Assembly: GCA_003220495.1 (NCBI GenBank)
Contig: QHSP01000026.1
Span: forward strand, 1-64,000
DNA: 64,000 nt
Reading direction: 5' to 3'
Source of the DNA: Candidatus Rokuibacteriota bacterium
GTDB lineage: Bacteria; Methylomirabilota; Methylomirabilia; Rokubacteriales; CSP1-6
Below, piece by piece: positions 1 through 8,296 of this stretch; the first letter of the stretch is position 1, and each line of letters opens with the position of its first letter. Position numbers and translations under genes: made by a program. The notes beneath the pieces were generated by a model that was given only the letters and a program-made list of their open reading frames with translations, did no database searches and was not told the origin of the DNA.

Positions 1-412
1 TGATCTCGTCGTACCAGCCGCCTTGCTCCTTGCCCACCGCCTCGGCGACGTCGGACACGTCCACCAGGGCGTCGCGGTAGAGCCACTCCTGCTGAACCCA
101 GGCCAGGTCGGCGCCCGACTTGTTCTCGACCATCGAGACCAGCTGGGGCACCGCGCTGCCACCGGCGGCCTGGATCTGGTAGTCGATCTTGATGCCGGTG
201 GCCTTCTGGTAGGCCGGGATCATCACCTTGATGAAGTGCTCGTCGAAGTTTTTCACGTAGGAGCTCTCGCGCGCGAAGACGATCGTCGACGGCTTGGCCT
301 CGACCTTGCGCGCGACCCAGGGAGCCCCGGCGATGCCTGCGGCGCCGGCAGCCCCGGCGGCGAGCTTCAGAAAATCACGACGGCCGGTCTTGGATTTTGC
401 GGATTGTGCCAT
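1..412 (-). CDS. ABC transporter solute-binding protein, N-terminal part (runs off window start)
   Basis: This is the first 137 codons of an exported solute-binding protein; the rest lies beyond base 1. The ATG at 412 is followed by a twin-arginine signal (GRRDFLK near residues 11-17), an Ala/Gly-rich hydrophobic core and a likely cleavage after the KVEA region. The mature start (STIVFARESSYVKNFDEHF) and the following text about a population of extended polypeptide (YQKATGIKIDYQIQAAGG) resemble family 1 extracellular binding proteins for sugars or polyols. Tat export implies folding before secretion. It probably heads or belongs to an ABC uptake operon to the left. The substrate cannot be told from this fragment. 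Confidence 0.85.
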   Translation of the reverse strand, partial: MAQSAKSKTGRRDFLKLAAGAAGAAGIAGAPWVARKVEAKPSTIVFARESSYVKNFDEHFIKVMIPAYQKATGIKIDYQIQAAGGSAVPQLVSMVENKSGADLAWVQQEWLYRDALVDVSDVAEAVGKEQGGWYDEI

Positions 413-635
413 CCCTTGTCCCCTTATGTACCGCGTCGTTGCCATGCGACACCAGCTCGCATCACGCCGGCCTGGAGCCTCTGTGCGGCGAGGGCATTCT
501 ACTGCGGAACCGAACGTGCCCCCGGTGTCGATGCCGATGCGGAAGAGGCGACTCACAGCTGGCCGCACATCGGGCGAGAGTATATGAAGAGGGCGATGGG
601 CGGTCAAACGCGGCCGGGGCGCGCCGCGAGCTCGC

Positions 636-1784
636 TCAGCGCATGTTGCCGGTGTGGCCGAGCGAGTAGCGACCGGGCTGTGGCCACACCGTGAGGCCGT
701 GCGGCTCCTTGCCCACGGGAATCGTGACGACCTCGCCCGTGGCGGTATCGATCACGTACACGACGTTGTCGTAGCGCCCCGAGAGCCAGAGACGCTTGCC
801 GTCGGCGCTCACGTTGCCCATGTCGGGGCTGCCGCCCTTCGGGATGGGCCACGTGGTCACGACCTTACGCGTCGCGAAGTCGATCACCGCGACGCTGCCC
901 GGGCCGCGCGGCTGGCCGCCGATCCGAGACGAGCCGCGGTTGGCGACGTAGAGCTTCGTCCCATCCCGGCTCGGATAGAGCCCGTGAGTGCCGACGCCGG
1001 TCTTGACGAAACCGATCTCCTTGAACGCGTCGCCATCGATCAGGTAGACGCCGCCTCGCCGCAGCTCGGCCACGTAGAAGATCTTGCCGTCGGGGCTGAT
1101 TCGGATGTCCTGGGGAATGCCACCGCCTGAGAGCTTGAGGTAGCCGAGCACCTTGCGATTGATCCAGTCGATCTTCGCCAGGCGCCCCTGATATTCGCAG
1201 GTCATGATGAGATACCGCCCGTCGCTCGAGTAGTCGCCGTGGTTGATGCCGGCACAGCCGGGGGCCGCCAGCGACCCCTGCAGGGCCATCGTCTTCGGGT
1301 CGCGAAAGTCGAGGCGCTTGAGCGCCTCGGCCACGACGATCGCCGACCGCCCGTCCGGCGTGAAGTACATGTTGTACGGGTCGTCGACGGCCACCGGGGG
1401 GCCCGGCTTGCCCGTGAGCGGATCGATCGGCGTCAGCGTTCCGTCGGTGCGGTGCTCGGCGTTGTTGGTGACCCACAAGGTCGTGAGGTCCCAGGATGGG
1501 ACGACGTGCTGCGGGTTCACGCCCACGGGGAATCTGTCGATGACCTTGAGTGTCGCCGGATCGATCACCGTGACGTCGTTGGATTGCAGATTGGGGACGT
1601 ACACGCGTGGCAGCGCCTTGGCGGCCGTGGGACTCAGCTTATCGGCCGTCGTCTCGCTATAGAGATTGGCCGGGTCGATCACCGGTGGCATTCCGGGCAC
1701 GGTCTCGACGGCCGCCACGGTGTCGAGGGCGGCCAGGAGGAGGCCGAGGACGAGCACGAGCCTCGCGAGACAAGTCATGGGCAC
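636..1784 (-). CDS. Exported YVTN/YncE-type beta-propeller protein
   Basis: The 382-residue product starts with a Sec signal peptide (hydrophobic residues about 8-24, Ala-rich cleavage site). The mature part consists of repeated blades with the motif pattern YVPN...VTVIDPATLKVID...P.GVNPQHV, VYVIDTATGEVV and LYVANRGSSRI, the hallmark of YVTN/YncE-like seven-bladed propellers. These bind partners or cofactors in the periplasm; no catalytic residues can be assigned from sequence. It ends with a G-K-E-P-H-G-L blade, as such proteins commonly do. The creatininase-like gene lies only 4 bp upstream on the same strand, so the two are probably co-transcribed. Confidence 0.82.
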   Translation of the reverse strand: MPMTCLARLVLVLGLLLAALDTVAAVETVPGMPPVIDPANLYSETTADKLSPTAAKALPRVYVPNLQSNDVTVIDPATLKVIDRFPVGVNPQHVVPSWDLTTLWVTNNAEHRTDGTLTPIDPLTGKPGPPVAVDDPYNMYFTPDGRSAIVVAEALKRLDFRDPKTMALQGSLAAPGCAGINHGDYSSDGRYLIMTCEYQGRLAKIDWINRKVLGYLKLSGGGIPQDIRISPDGKIFYVAELRRGGVYLIDGDAFKEIGFVKTGVGTHGLYPSRDGTKLYVANRGSSRIGGQPRGPGSVAVIDFATRKVVTTWPIPKGGSPDMGNVSADGKRLWLSGRYDNVVYVIDTATGEVVTIPVGKEPHGLTVWPQPGRYSLGHTGNMR

Positions 1785-1788
1785 GTTT

Positions 1789-2598
1789 TCACCGCCTGGA
1801 GCTCTCGATCGATTTGCGAATCGCCGTTACGGACTGCGTGACGATCAAGTCGACGCCGAGCCGGCCGAGGTCGGCGCTGGCGCGCCGTGGGTCGCCCTCG
1901 ACGCCGCTCGGCTCGCCGGATGCCGGCGCCTCGCGCGGCGTCGCGCGCACCAGACGCGGCTCGAGCGCGAGCGTGAGCGAGGTGTCGGAGAGTCCGGCGT
2001 GCTGGCCGATCTCCTCGGCGCGGTACCCGCGTGCTTTCAGCAGCGCTTCGAACCCGGCGGTCGCCGCCCGGTAGTACGCCTCGACGGCGTGCACGCGCGC
2101 CGGTGACGCCGCCCACTCGCGGTTCAGGCGAGCCGCGACGTCGCGCTCGCCGGCCTGGGTCGAGCCGTGATCGCCGAGGAAGACGATGTCACGGAAGCCG
2201 TGAAGACGGAAGCTGCGCGCCGCCGAGTCCAGCGTCTGGCGAAATGTCTCTTCGCGGACGGTGATCGTTCCGGGGAATCGCATGTGGCCGGTCGGGGGCT
2301 CCATGGCGCCCTCGGGAACATAGGCCAATACCGGCGCGACGAGCGCGTTGCCGAGGTCCCGCGCGATCCGCTCGGCGAGGGCTTTGACCCGGACGTTGTG
2401 TTTGCCGAGCGCCATATGAGGGCCGTTCTGCTCGGTACCGCCGATGGGCATGAGCACGGACGTTTTCCCAGCGCGCACGAATGCCCGCAGCTCCGTCCAC
2501 GTCAAATCCTCGAGCCCGATCGTCTGGGGAGTCTGGGCCCAACCGGGCGCGGCGAAGGCCAGGGCGAGACATAGCGCCGCAAGGGGTGACGTCCTCAC
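1789..2598 (-). CDS. Exported creatininase-family protein (variant metal site)
   Basis: The product is about 269 residues from a GTG at 2598. I chose this start because it opens directly into a signal peptide (hydrophobic residues about 5-20, ending GWAQ); the longer frame up to 2733 adds only Arg-rich shadow sequence. The creatininase signature is at residues 53-67 (GGTEQNGPHMALGKH). A second loop reads GDHGST near residue 120. Compared with classical creatininase (EQHGPH...GTD and NGH), His is replaced by Asn and the Asp by His, so metal ligation may differ. Family members hydrolyse cyclic amides such as creatinine or modified cofactors; the substrate here is unknown. An exported member is less usual than a cytoplasmic one. 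Confidence 0.8.
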   Translation of the reverse strand: MRTSPLAALCLALAFAAPGWAQTPQTIGLEDLTWTELRAFVRAGKTSVLMPIGGTEQNGPHMALGKHNVRVKALAERIARDLGNALVAPVLAYVPEGAMEPPTGHMRFPGTITVREETFRQTLDSAARSFRLHGFRDIVFLGDHGSTQAGERDVAARLNREWAASPARVHAVEAYYRAATAGFEALLKARGYRAEEIGQHAGLSDTSLTLALEPRLVRATPREAPASGEPSGVEGDPRRASADLGRLGVDLIVTQSVTAIRKSIESSRR

Positions 2599-2886
2599 CC
2601 CTTCGTACTTAGCGCACCGGGCGGCGCACCGTCTACAAATTAGTCCCGAACCAGCTCGCGCCTGGCCGCGCGCCCGGTGCGGCCCACGAAAGGATCGGCC
2701 CGCGATGGCGGCTCCAAAAATTGCCCTAGCCATGTCAATCGTCCGTGTACTAATTACTCGCTGGGAATGTCAGCCGGTCGACACATTCGATCGCCCCCCA
2801 CCGAAGTCAGCGTGTTTCAACACTGGCAAGACGTGGCCCGTGTGGCATGTCACTTGCGACAAACTCCCAACTCCTGTGGACCGCCT

Positions 2887-4803
2887 ATGAACCTGGCCGC
2901 GTTCTCGAGCGACGTCGCCGCTTCCGTCGCGCGCCTCCGCCTCCTGGCCCGAGCGCTCGGCTACTTCCGGGCTGACGCCGGGCGAGTCGGCCTTGCGATG
3001 GGTCTCCTCCTGGCCAGCATAGGGATAAACCTGCTCAAGCCGTGGCCACTGGCCATCCTCGTCGACAGCGTTCTTGGCACCAAGCCGTACCCCTCCTGGC
3101 TGCCGAGCCAGATGCCTGAGTGGACGCAGCCCGGCCAGCTCATCGCGATCATCGCGGCGTCGCTGGCGCTCCATCTGGCCCACTCCGCCGTCTGCGCCGG
3201 GCACGTGTACCTCTCGATCAGCGTGGGACTTCGTGGCTTGCGGCGGGTCCGCGACGAGGTGTTCGGCCGGCTGCAGCGCCTCTCGCTCCGCTATCACCAC
3301 GGCACCGAGGCCGGGGACGTCATCTTCCGGGCCGGGACCGATACCGCCGCCTTTCAGATCCTGTTCCAGCAGGGGTTGCTGATCGTCGTCAGCGCCACCG
3401 GCACCCTCCTGTTCATGGCCGTCATGATGGCCCAGCTGAACCTGTATCTCACGGCGGTCGCTCTGGTCGCGGTGCCGGTCCTCCTCGTGTCGCTCAAGGT
3501 CTTCGGCGGCGCGATGCGGTCGCGGGCGATGATCGCCCAGCGGGCGGAGGGCAAGGTCTACTCGCTCATTCACCAGGGCATCATCGCGCTCCCGCTCGTC
3601 CAGAGCCACGCGCGCGAGAGCCATGAGCAGCGGCGCTTCACCGCGCACACCGAGCAGGCCCGGCAGCAGAAGATGGCGCAGCAGGGTCTGGAAGTCTTCT
3701 TCTGGTGCGCGATCTCGGTGGTCCTGGCCGCATGCACGCTCGGCGTGACCTGGGTGGGCGCACAGCAGGTGCTGGCCGCGAAGCTGACCCTGGGGGAGCT
3801 GCTGGTCTTCCTCGCGTACGTCGCTCAGCTCTTCGAGCCGCTCCATCAGCTCTCGCAGGTGGGCGCGACCTTGTCGAGCGCGAGCGCCAGCACGCGGCGC
3901 GTGTTCGAGATCCTCGATACGCCCGAAGAGGTGAAGAACCGCCCGGATGCGCGACCGGTCCACCAGGGACGGGACGCCGATGGACCGGCGGGATTGCCCA
4001 CGTCCGCCGACGACATGTTCGCCCCCGCCGGCGCTCCCGCCATGCGACCGGGGCAGCCGCTCGAGATCTACGGCAACATCGCGTACGACGACGTCTCCTT
4101 CGACTACGATCCGTCGCGGCCCGCGCTCCGCCACGTGAGCTTCAAGCTCCTGGCGGGGACGTCGGCCGCCATCATCGGGCCGAGCGGCGCCGGTAAGACG
4201 ACGCTGTTGAATCTGTTGCCGCGGTTCTTCGACCCGGCAACTGGCGCGGTGCTCCTGGAGGGCGTGGACCTGCGTGACCTCCGCCTCGAAGACCTGAGAG
4301 CACAGATCGGCCTCGTGCTGCAGAATCCGATCATCCTTCCCGCCACCGTGGCCGAGAACATCGCCTACGGAAAGCCTCACGCCACCATGGCGGAGATCGA
4401 GGCCGCCGCGCACTACGCCAATGCCAGCGCGTTCATCGAGAAGCTGCCCCAGCAATACCGAACGGTCGTCGGCGACGGCGGCGCGCGCTTGAGCGTGGGT
4501 GAAAAGCAGCGGATCAATCTGGCCCGCGCGTTCCTGAAGGACGCGCCCATCTTGCTGATGGACGAGCCGACGAGCGCACTCGACGTCGAGAGCGAGGCCC
4601 AGGTGGTGGCCAGCCTCTTCGCGCTCATGCGCGGGCGCACGACGTTGATGGTCGCCCACCGGCTCACCACCATCCGGCGCGTCGACAAGATCCTGGTCGT
4701 GGAGAACGGGCGCCTGACCGAGATGGGCACCCCCGACGATCTCATCGCCGAGGCGGGCTACTACGCTCGGGTCGTCAGCGGCCAGCTCGACCCGAAGTCG
4801 TGA
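2887..4803 (+). CDS. ABC exporter, fused permease and ATPase (MsbA/multidrug type)
   Basis: This is a 638-residue half-transporter. Residues about 15-330 form a six-helix ABC_membrane domain; the rest is the nucleotide-binding domain. Walker A is GPSGAGKTT at about 431, the signature LSVGE at 535 (Val replaces the usual first Gly), Walker B/D-loop LLMDEPTSALD at about 555-566, followed by the H-loop AHRLTT. A Pro/Gly-rich linker of roughly 40 residues separates the domains. The ATG at 2887 begins immediately before the first plausible cytoplasmic segment; the open frame from 2677 upstream has no homologous character. It should act as a homodimer exporting a lipid or drug-like substrate. It stands alone and converges with the coiled-coil pair at 4819. 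Confidence 0.9.
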   Translation: MNLAAFSSDVAASVARLRLLARALGYFRADAGRVGLAMGLLLASIGINLLKPWPLAILVDSVLGTKPYPSWLPSQMPEWTQPGQLIAIIAASLALHLAHSAVCAGHVYLSISVGLRGLRRVRDEVFGRLQRLSLRYHHGTEAGDVIFRAGTDTAAFQILFQQGLLIVVSATGTLLFMAVMMAQLNLYLTAVALVAVPVLLVSLKVFGGAMRSRAMIAQRAEGKVYSLIHQGIIALPLVQSHARESHEQRRFTAHTEQARQQKMAQQGLEVFFWCAISVVLAACTLGVTWVGAQQVLAAKLTLGELLVFLAYVAQLFEPLHQLSQVGATLSSASASTRRVFEILDTPEEVKNRPDARPVHQGRDADGPAGLPTSADDMFAPAGAPAMRPGQPLEIYGNIAYDDVSFDYDPSRPALRHVSFKLLAGTSAAIIGPSGAGKTTLLNLLPRFFDPATGAVLLEGVDLRDLRLEDLRAQIGLVLQNPIILPATVAENIAYGKPHATMAEIEAAAHYANASAFIEKLPQQYRTVVGDGGARLSVGEKQRINLARAFLKDAPILLMDEPTSALDVESEAQVVASLFALMRGRTTLMVAHRLTTIRRVDKILVVENGRLTEMGTPDDLIAEAGYYARVVSGQLDPKS

Positions 4804-4818
4804 CGCCCGCGCCGCCTC

Positions 4819-5484
4819 TCACTTCGCGCCCGAGATCCGCGCACGCTCCGCGGCTTCGCGCTCTCTCTGTTTGCTCTCGCGCTCTCGCGCGGCTTGCTCG
4901 AGCTGCCATCGGGCTCTGAGCCGTTCGCCGGCCTCGTTCACCGCCGCTTCGATCTGCGCCGCCTTCTCGAGCGCCTCCGACGAGTGCACGCGCGAGATCG
5001 CCTTGGCCGCCCTGGTCAGGTTCGCATTCACACGCTCGATGCCCTTCTGCGCGGCAGCCGTGGCTTCTCGGAGTCTTTTTCGCTCGGCGCCCTCGGCTCC
5101 CCAGTCGCTCATGACGGCGTCGAGATACTTGCTCTGTTCCCTGGACAGGTCGGCCAGCGCCCCCGGGTCATCGGACGCCTTCTCGGCAGCCTCGGCGAGG
5201 CTCTTGCCTGTTCGGTCGCCCTTCAGCGAGGCACGGATCGAGGCGACCTTGTCCCGCGTGATCTTGTCCGCACGCTGCTGCTGATCCGGAATCCCGCGCT
5301 CCTTCGCCTCGATCTCCTGGATCCGCTTCTCGTTGGCCTTGAGCGCGTTCTCGTAGCTCTCACGGATCGTGTCCCACTCGCCGGGCACTGCGTCGGAGAC
5401 GCCGATCAGCGTGAACAGAAAGCCGCCAGCCAGGGTGGCGAGACATCGTGTCCCGGGGCCGCCGTCATGCATCTTCGGCCTCAC
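4819..5484 (-). CDS. Predicted exported coiled-coil protein of unknown function
   Basis: The 221-residue product has a hydrophobic signal-like segment at about residues 14-32. The rest is highly charged helical sequence rich in Glu, Lys, Arg, Ala and Gln, ending in a long Arg/Glu coiled coil (QAARERESKQREREAAER). No family is recognised. The start ATGA overlaps the stop of the upstream lipoprotein gene by 4 bp (5481-5484), which indicates translational coupling. The pair probably forms an envelope complex; no catalytic motif is visible. Confidence 0.62.
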   Translation of the reverse strand: MRPKMHDGGPGTRCLATLAGGFLFTLIGVSDAVPGEWDTIRESYENALKANEKRIQEIEAKERGIPDQQQRADKITRDKVASIRASLKGDRTGKSLAEAAEKASDDPGALADLSREQSKYLDAVMSDWGAEGAERKRLREATAAAQKGIERVNANLTRAAKAISRVHSSEALEKAAQIEAAVNEAGERLRARWQLEQAARERESKQREREAAERARISGAK

Positions 5485-6257
5485 TTGAGGTTCTGGATTT
5501 TGTTTTGAATGGCATCGAGCCGGGCCGCCAGGTCCTTGAGCTGGCCGGCGAGGCCTTCCGAAAGCTGGCGTATGGTCTCTTCCAGCTTTGCCGAGCTCGC
5601 GGTGAGCTCCTGGCTGGCCGTCGTCATCCTGCGTATGCCGCTCGCGTTCTCTTGAACCAGCTCGTGATTGAGCCAGCCGAGCTGGGCCGTCTGCAGCATG
5701 AACTTGCGGGCCGCCCCCAGATCCTCAGCGAGCGCGCGCATGTCGGCGACCGCCTTGTCCGTGTCCTGCTTGGTCGAGGCGAGGTCGCGCTGCATGACGC
5801 CCAATTTTTCCTCGAGACGCCCCAGCTCGATCGCGAGGGCGGCCACGGAGGTGCGCTGCGTGTGTTGCTGTTGCAGGGCGCTGTGGGTGACGGTTTCGGG
5901 AGCCTTGGGTATGTCGGTCCGGTATACGAACGTGACCACCGCCGGCATCGAGATGGGACTGCCCTCACTCTCCGGCGAGGCCGTGTACCGCGCCCACGCA
6001 TCGGTCGGACTGTCGCCCGGCAAGACCACCAGGTGGCCGTCCCCGACGTCGAGAAACGCCAGGGCGCCCACCTTCCCGGACTGTCTCACCGCGGCCTGAA
6101 TGGCATCCGCGTGGGAGGCGAGCGCGCGCTCCCGGTCCTTGATGGCCCCCGACTGCGCGGCGGGTATCAGCGAGTGGCTCGCGCAACCGACGACGCCCAG
6201 CGAGAGGATGATCAGGTAAAGACCTGATCTCAGAACCTTTGGAACCTCCGTCCGCAT
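5481..6257 (-). CDS. Predicted lipoprotein with long helical C-terminus
   Basis: From the ATG at 6257 the product is 258 residues. It begins with a lipoprotein signal peptide whose lipobox is GVVGC (about residues 23-27), so it should be anchored in the membrane by lipidated Cys. I prefer this start to the frame opening at 6305 because it places the signal at the extreme N-terminus. A short globular region of about 90 residues (GALAFLDVGDGHLVVLPGD, WARYTAS) is followed by more than 130 residues of predicted coiled coil ending LAARLDAIQNKIQNL. It is coupled by ATGA overlap to the coiled-coil gene at 4819. Function is unknown. Confidence 0.62.
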   Translation of the reverse strand: MRTEVPKVLRSGLYLIILSLGVVGCASHSLIPAAQSGAIKDRERALASHADAIQAAVRQSGKVGALAFLDVGDGHLVVLPGDSPTDAWARYTASPESEGSPISMPAVVTFVYRTDIPKAPETVTHSALQQQHTQRTSVAALAIELGRLEEKLGVMQRDLASTKQDTDKAVADMRALAEDLGAARKFMLQTAQLGWLNHELVQENASGIRRMTTASQELTASSAKLEETIRQLSEGLAGQLKDLAARLDAIQNKIQNLK

Positions 6258-6455
6258 GCGTCCGGGCAAGACGTCCCATAAAATCAACACGTGAGCCCCC
6301 TCCATGGATCATTATTGCAGGGTGGTCCAAGCGAGCGCCTTCGATGGCTCGCCGCCGCGAAACCGCTGTCGCGTCCTTCTGACGCCCGCGTGATCGCCTC
6401 GCGGGCGATCGCCGCTCGTCATTGATGTCATACACGAAGTCTCCGCTGGCGTCTC

Positions 6456-8243
6456 GTGGATAGAAAGCTGGGTAATTCCTCTAGGACGAATCTCCGGCAA
6501 ACGCTTCCCCGCGCGTGGGCGATGATCAGCCCGTACTGGTCCTCGGACGATCGGTGGGCGGCGCGGGGGCTCCTGCTCGGTGTCGTGCTCCTCACCCTCG
6601 GCATGGTCTACCTCACCGTGCTGTTGAATCAGTGGAACAACGCGTTCTACAGCGCGCTCCAGGACAAGAACATGGCCGCGTTTCGCGGCCAGCTCTTCCG
6701 CGTGACGTGGCTGATCACCATCTTCATCTTCCTCGCCGTGTACCAGGTCTACCTCAACCAGATGCTGGAGATCCGCTGGCGACGCTGGTTGACCGACCGC
6801 TACCTCCGCGCCTGGCTTTCCGATGGCGCGTACTATCGGATGCAGCTGCAGGCGAGCGAGACCGACAATCCCGACCAGCGCATCGCGGAGGACGTGCAGC
6901 TGCTCGCATCCCACACGCTCGGCCTGTTCACGGGAGGCCTGCGGGCGACCGTCACGTTGGTGACCTTCGTGGCGATCCTCTGGGGACTTTCTGGATCTCT
7001 CATCGTCCCGGTGGGCGAATTCTCCATCCGTCTGCCCGGCTACATGGTGTGGGTGGCCGTTCTCTACGCGATCCTCGGCACGTGGGTGACCGACTGGCTC
7101 GGCCGCCCGCTGGTCCGTTTGAACTTCGATCGCCAGCGATACGAGGCCGACTTTCGGTTCAGCCTGGTCCGCTTCCGCGAAAACACCGAGGGCGTGGCCC
7201 TCTACCGGGGCGAGGCGGACGAGTTCCGCGGCTTTCGCGAACGGTTCGAGGACGTGGTGCGCAACTGGTGGGGCATCATGCTCCGGCAGAAGCGCATGAC
7301 GTACTTCACCTCCGGCTACGGGCTCGGGGCATGGATCGTCCCGTCCATCGTCGCCGCACCGCGCTACTTCCGGGGCGAGCTCGGGCTCGGCGGGCTCATG
7401 CAGACGAGCCAGGCCTTCCAGCAGGTGCAGGACGCGCTCAGCTTCTTCGTCCAGTCGTACAAGGAGATCGCGGCCTGGTGCGCGGTGGTCGAGCGGCTCG
7501 CCGGCTTCGAGCGCACGCTCGACGGGGTGCGCCACCAGGGGACGGGCGGCTTCCGACGCGTCGAGGGGCGCGCCACGCACCTGAGCGTGGCGGGCGTCGA
7601 CCTCGATCGACCCGACGGTCACCACCTCATGGCGAACATCAACTTCTCGCTCCGGCGCGGCGACACGGTCCTCCTCAGTGGCGCGTCGGGCTTGGGCAAG
7701 AGCACGCTCGTCCGTGCCATCGCCGGCATCTGGCCGTTCGGGCGCGGCGAGATCCGCGCCGCGCGAGACGCCCGGATCCTGTTTCTGCCTCAGCGGCCGT
7801 ACCTGCCGATCGGCAAGCTCCGCGACGTCGTGAGCTATCCGATGCCGGCCAGCGGTGTCGCCGACGAAACCCTGCGCGAGGTGCTCGAGGCCGTCGGACT
7901 CAACCAGCTCGCCGGGCGCCTCGACGAGGACACGCACTGGGCGCTTCAGCTCTCCCCGGGCGAGCAGCAGCGCATCGCCTTCGCGCGCGCCCTGGTGCAG
8001 AAGCCCGAGTGGCTCTTTCTCGACGAGGCGACCTCGGCGCTGGACGAGGCGACGGAGGCGCGCCTCTATCGACTGGTGCGCGAGCGGCTCGCGGAGACGA
8101 CCGTGTTCAGCGTCGGTCATCGGGCGACCCTGCGCCGCTTCCACACGCGCCGGCTCATGGCGCAGCCCGCGGGCACCGGCCTCGCCTCCATCGTGGAAGT
8201 GCCGGCTGCGACCGACGTCGGATCGGAAATGATCCACCCTTGA
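6456..8243 (+). CDS. SbmA/BacA-like ABC transporter (fused permease-ATPase)
   Basis: The 595-residue product starts at a GTG. Residues about 35-330 form the SbmA/BacA-type membrane domain, recognisable from LLNQWNNAFYSALQDKN and the RWRRWLTDRYLRAWL segment that also marks ABCD-type and YddA proteins. The ATPase domain has Walker A GASGLGKST at 409, signature LSPGEQQR at 499, and FLDEATSALDEATE with a following GHRATL switch histidine. BacA-like ABC proteins with ATPase domains import peptides or cobalamin in some bacteria and move very-long-chain acyl-CoAs in others, so direction and substrate are open. The gene is monocistronic; the promoter of the next operon overlaps its stop codon. Confidence 0.85.
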   Translation: MDRKLGNSSRTNLRQTLPRAWAMISPYWSSDDRWAARGLLLGVVLLTLGMVYLTVLLNQWNNAFYSALQDKNMAAFRGQLFRVTWLITIFIFLAVYQVYLNQMLEIRWRRWLTDRYLRAWLSDGAYYRMQLQASETDNPDQRIAEDVQLLASHTLGLFTGGLRATVTLVTFVAILWGLSGSLIVPVGEFSIRLPGYMVWVAVLYAILGTWVTDWLGRPLVRLNFDRQRYEADFRFSLVRFRENTEGVALYRGEADEFRGFRERFEDVVRNWWGIMLRQKRMTYFTSGYGLGAWIVPSIVAAPRYFRGELGLGGLMQTSQAFQQVQDALSFFVQSYKEIAAWCAVVERLAGFERTLDGVRHQGTGGFRRVEGRATHLSVAGVDLDRPDGHHLMANINFSLRRGDTVLLSGASGLGKSTLVRAIAGIWPFGRGEIRAARDARILFLPQRPYLPIGKLRDVVSYPMPASGVADETLREVLEAVGLNQLAGRLDEDTHWALQLSPGEQQRIAFARALVQKPEWLFLDEATSALDEATEARLYRLVRERLAETTVFSVGHRATLRRFHTRRLMAQPAGTGLASIVEVPAATDVGSEMIHP

Positions 8244-8268
8244 CAGCCCTGGGGGTCTCCCAAATAAT
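8240..8268 (+). promoter_or_regulatory. Sigma70-type promoter for the 8297-11396 transporter operon
   Basis: TTGACA (8240-8245), a 17-base spacer, then AATAAT (8263-8268): a perfect -35 and a one-mismatch -10 at ideal spacing. The -35 overlaps the stop codon of the preceding ABC gene. Transcription should begin near 8275, about 20 nt before the GAGAGGAGA ribosome-binding site and the ATG at 8297. Confidence 0.75.
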
Positions 8269-8296
8269 CACGCCACCTCGGAGAGGAGACACTCCT

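Noticed and set aside
6312-8237. 641-codon open frame antisense to the SbmA-like ABC gene
   Set aside because: It is Arg/His/Glu-rich with no domain pattern and lies exactly under a gene with full ABC motifs; long antisense frames are expected in DNA this G+C-rich. The same applies to the frames at 2770-4659 and 23618-25531 (minus) and 14891-16519 (plus).
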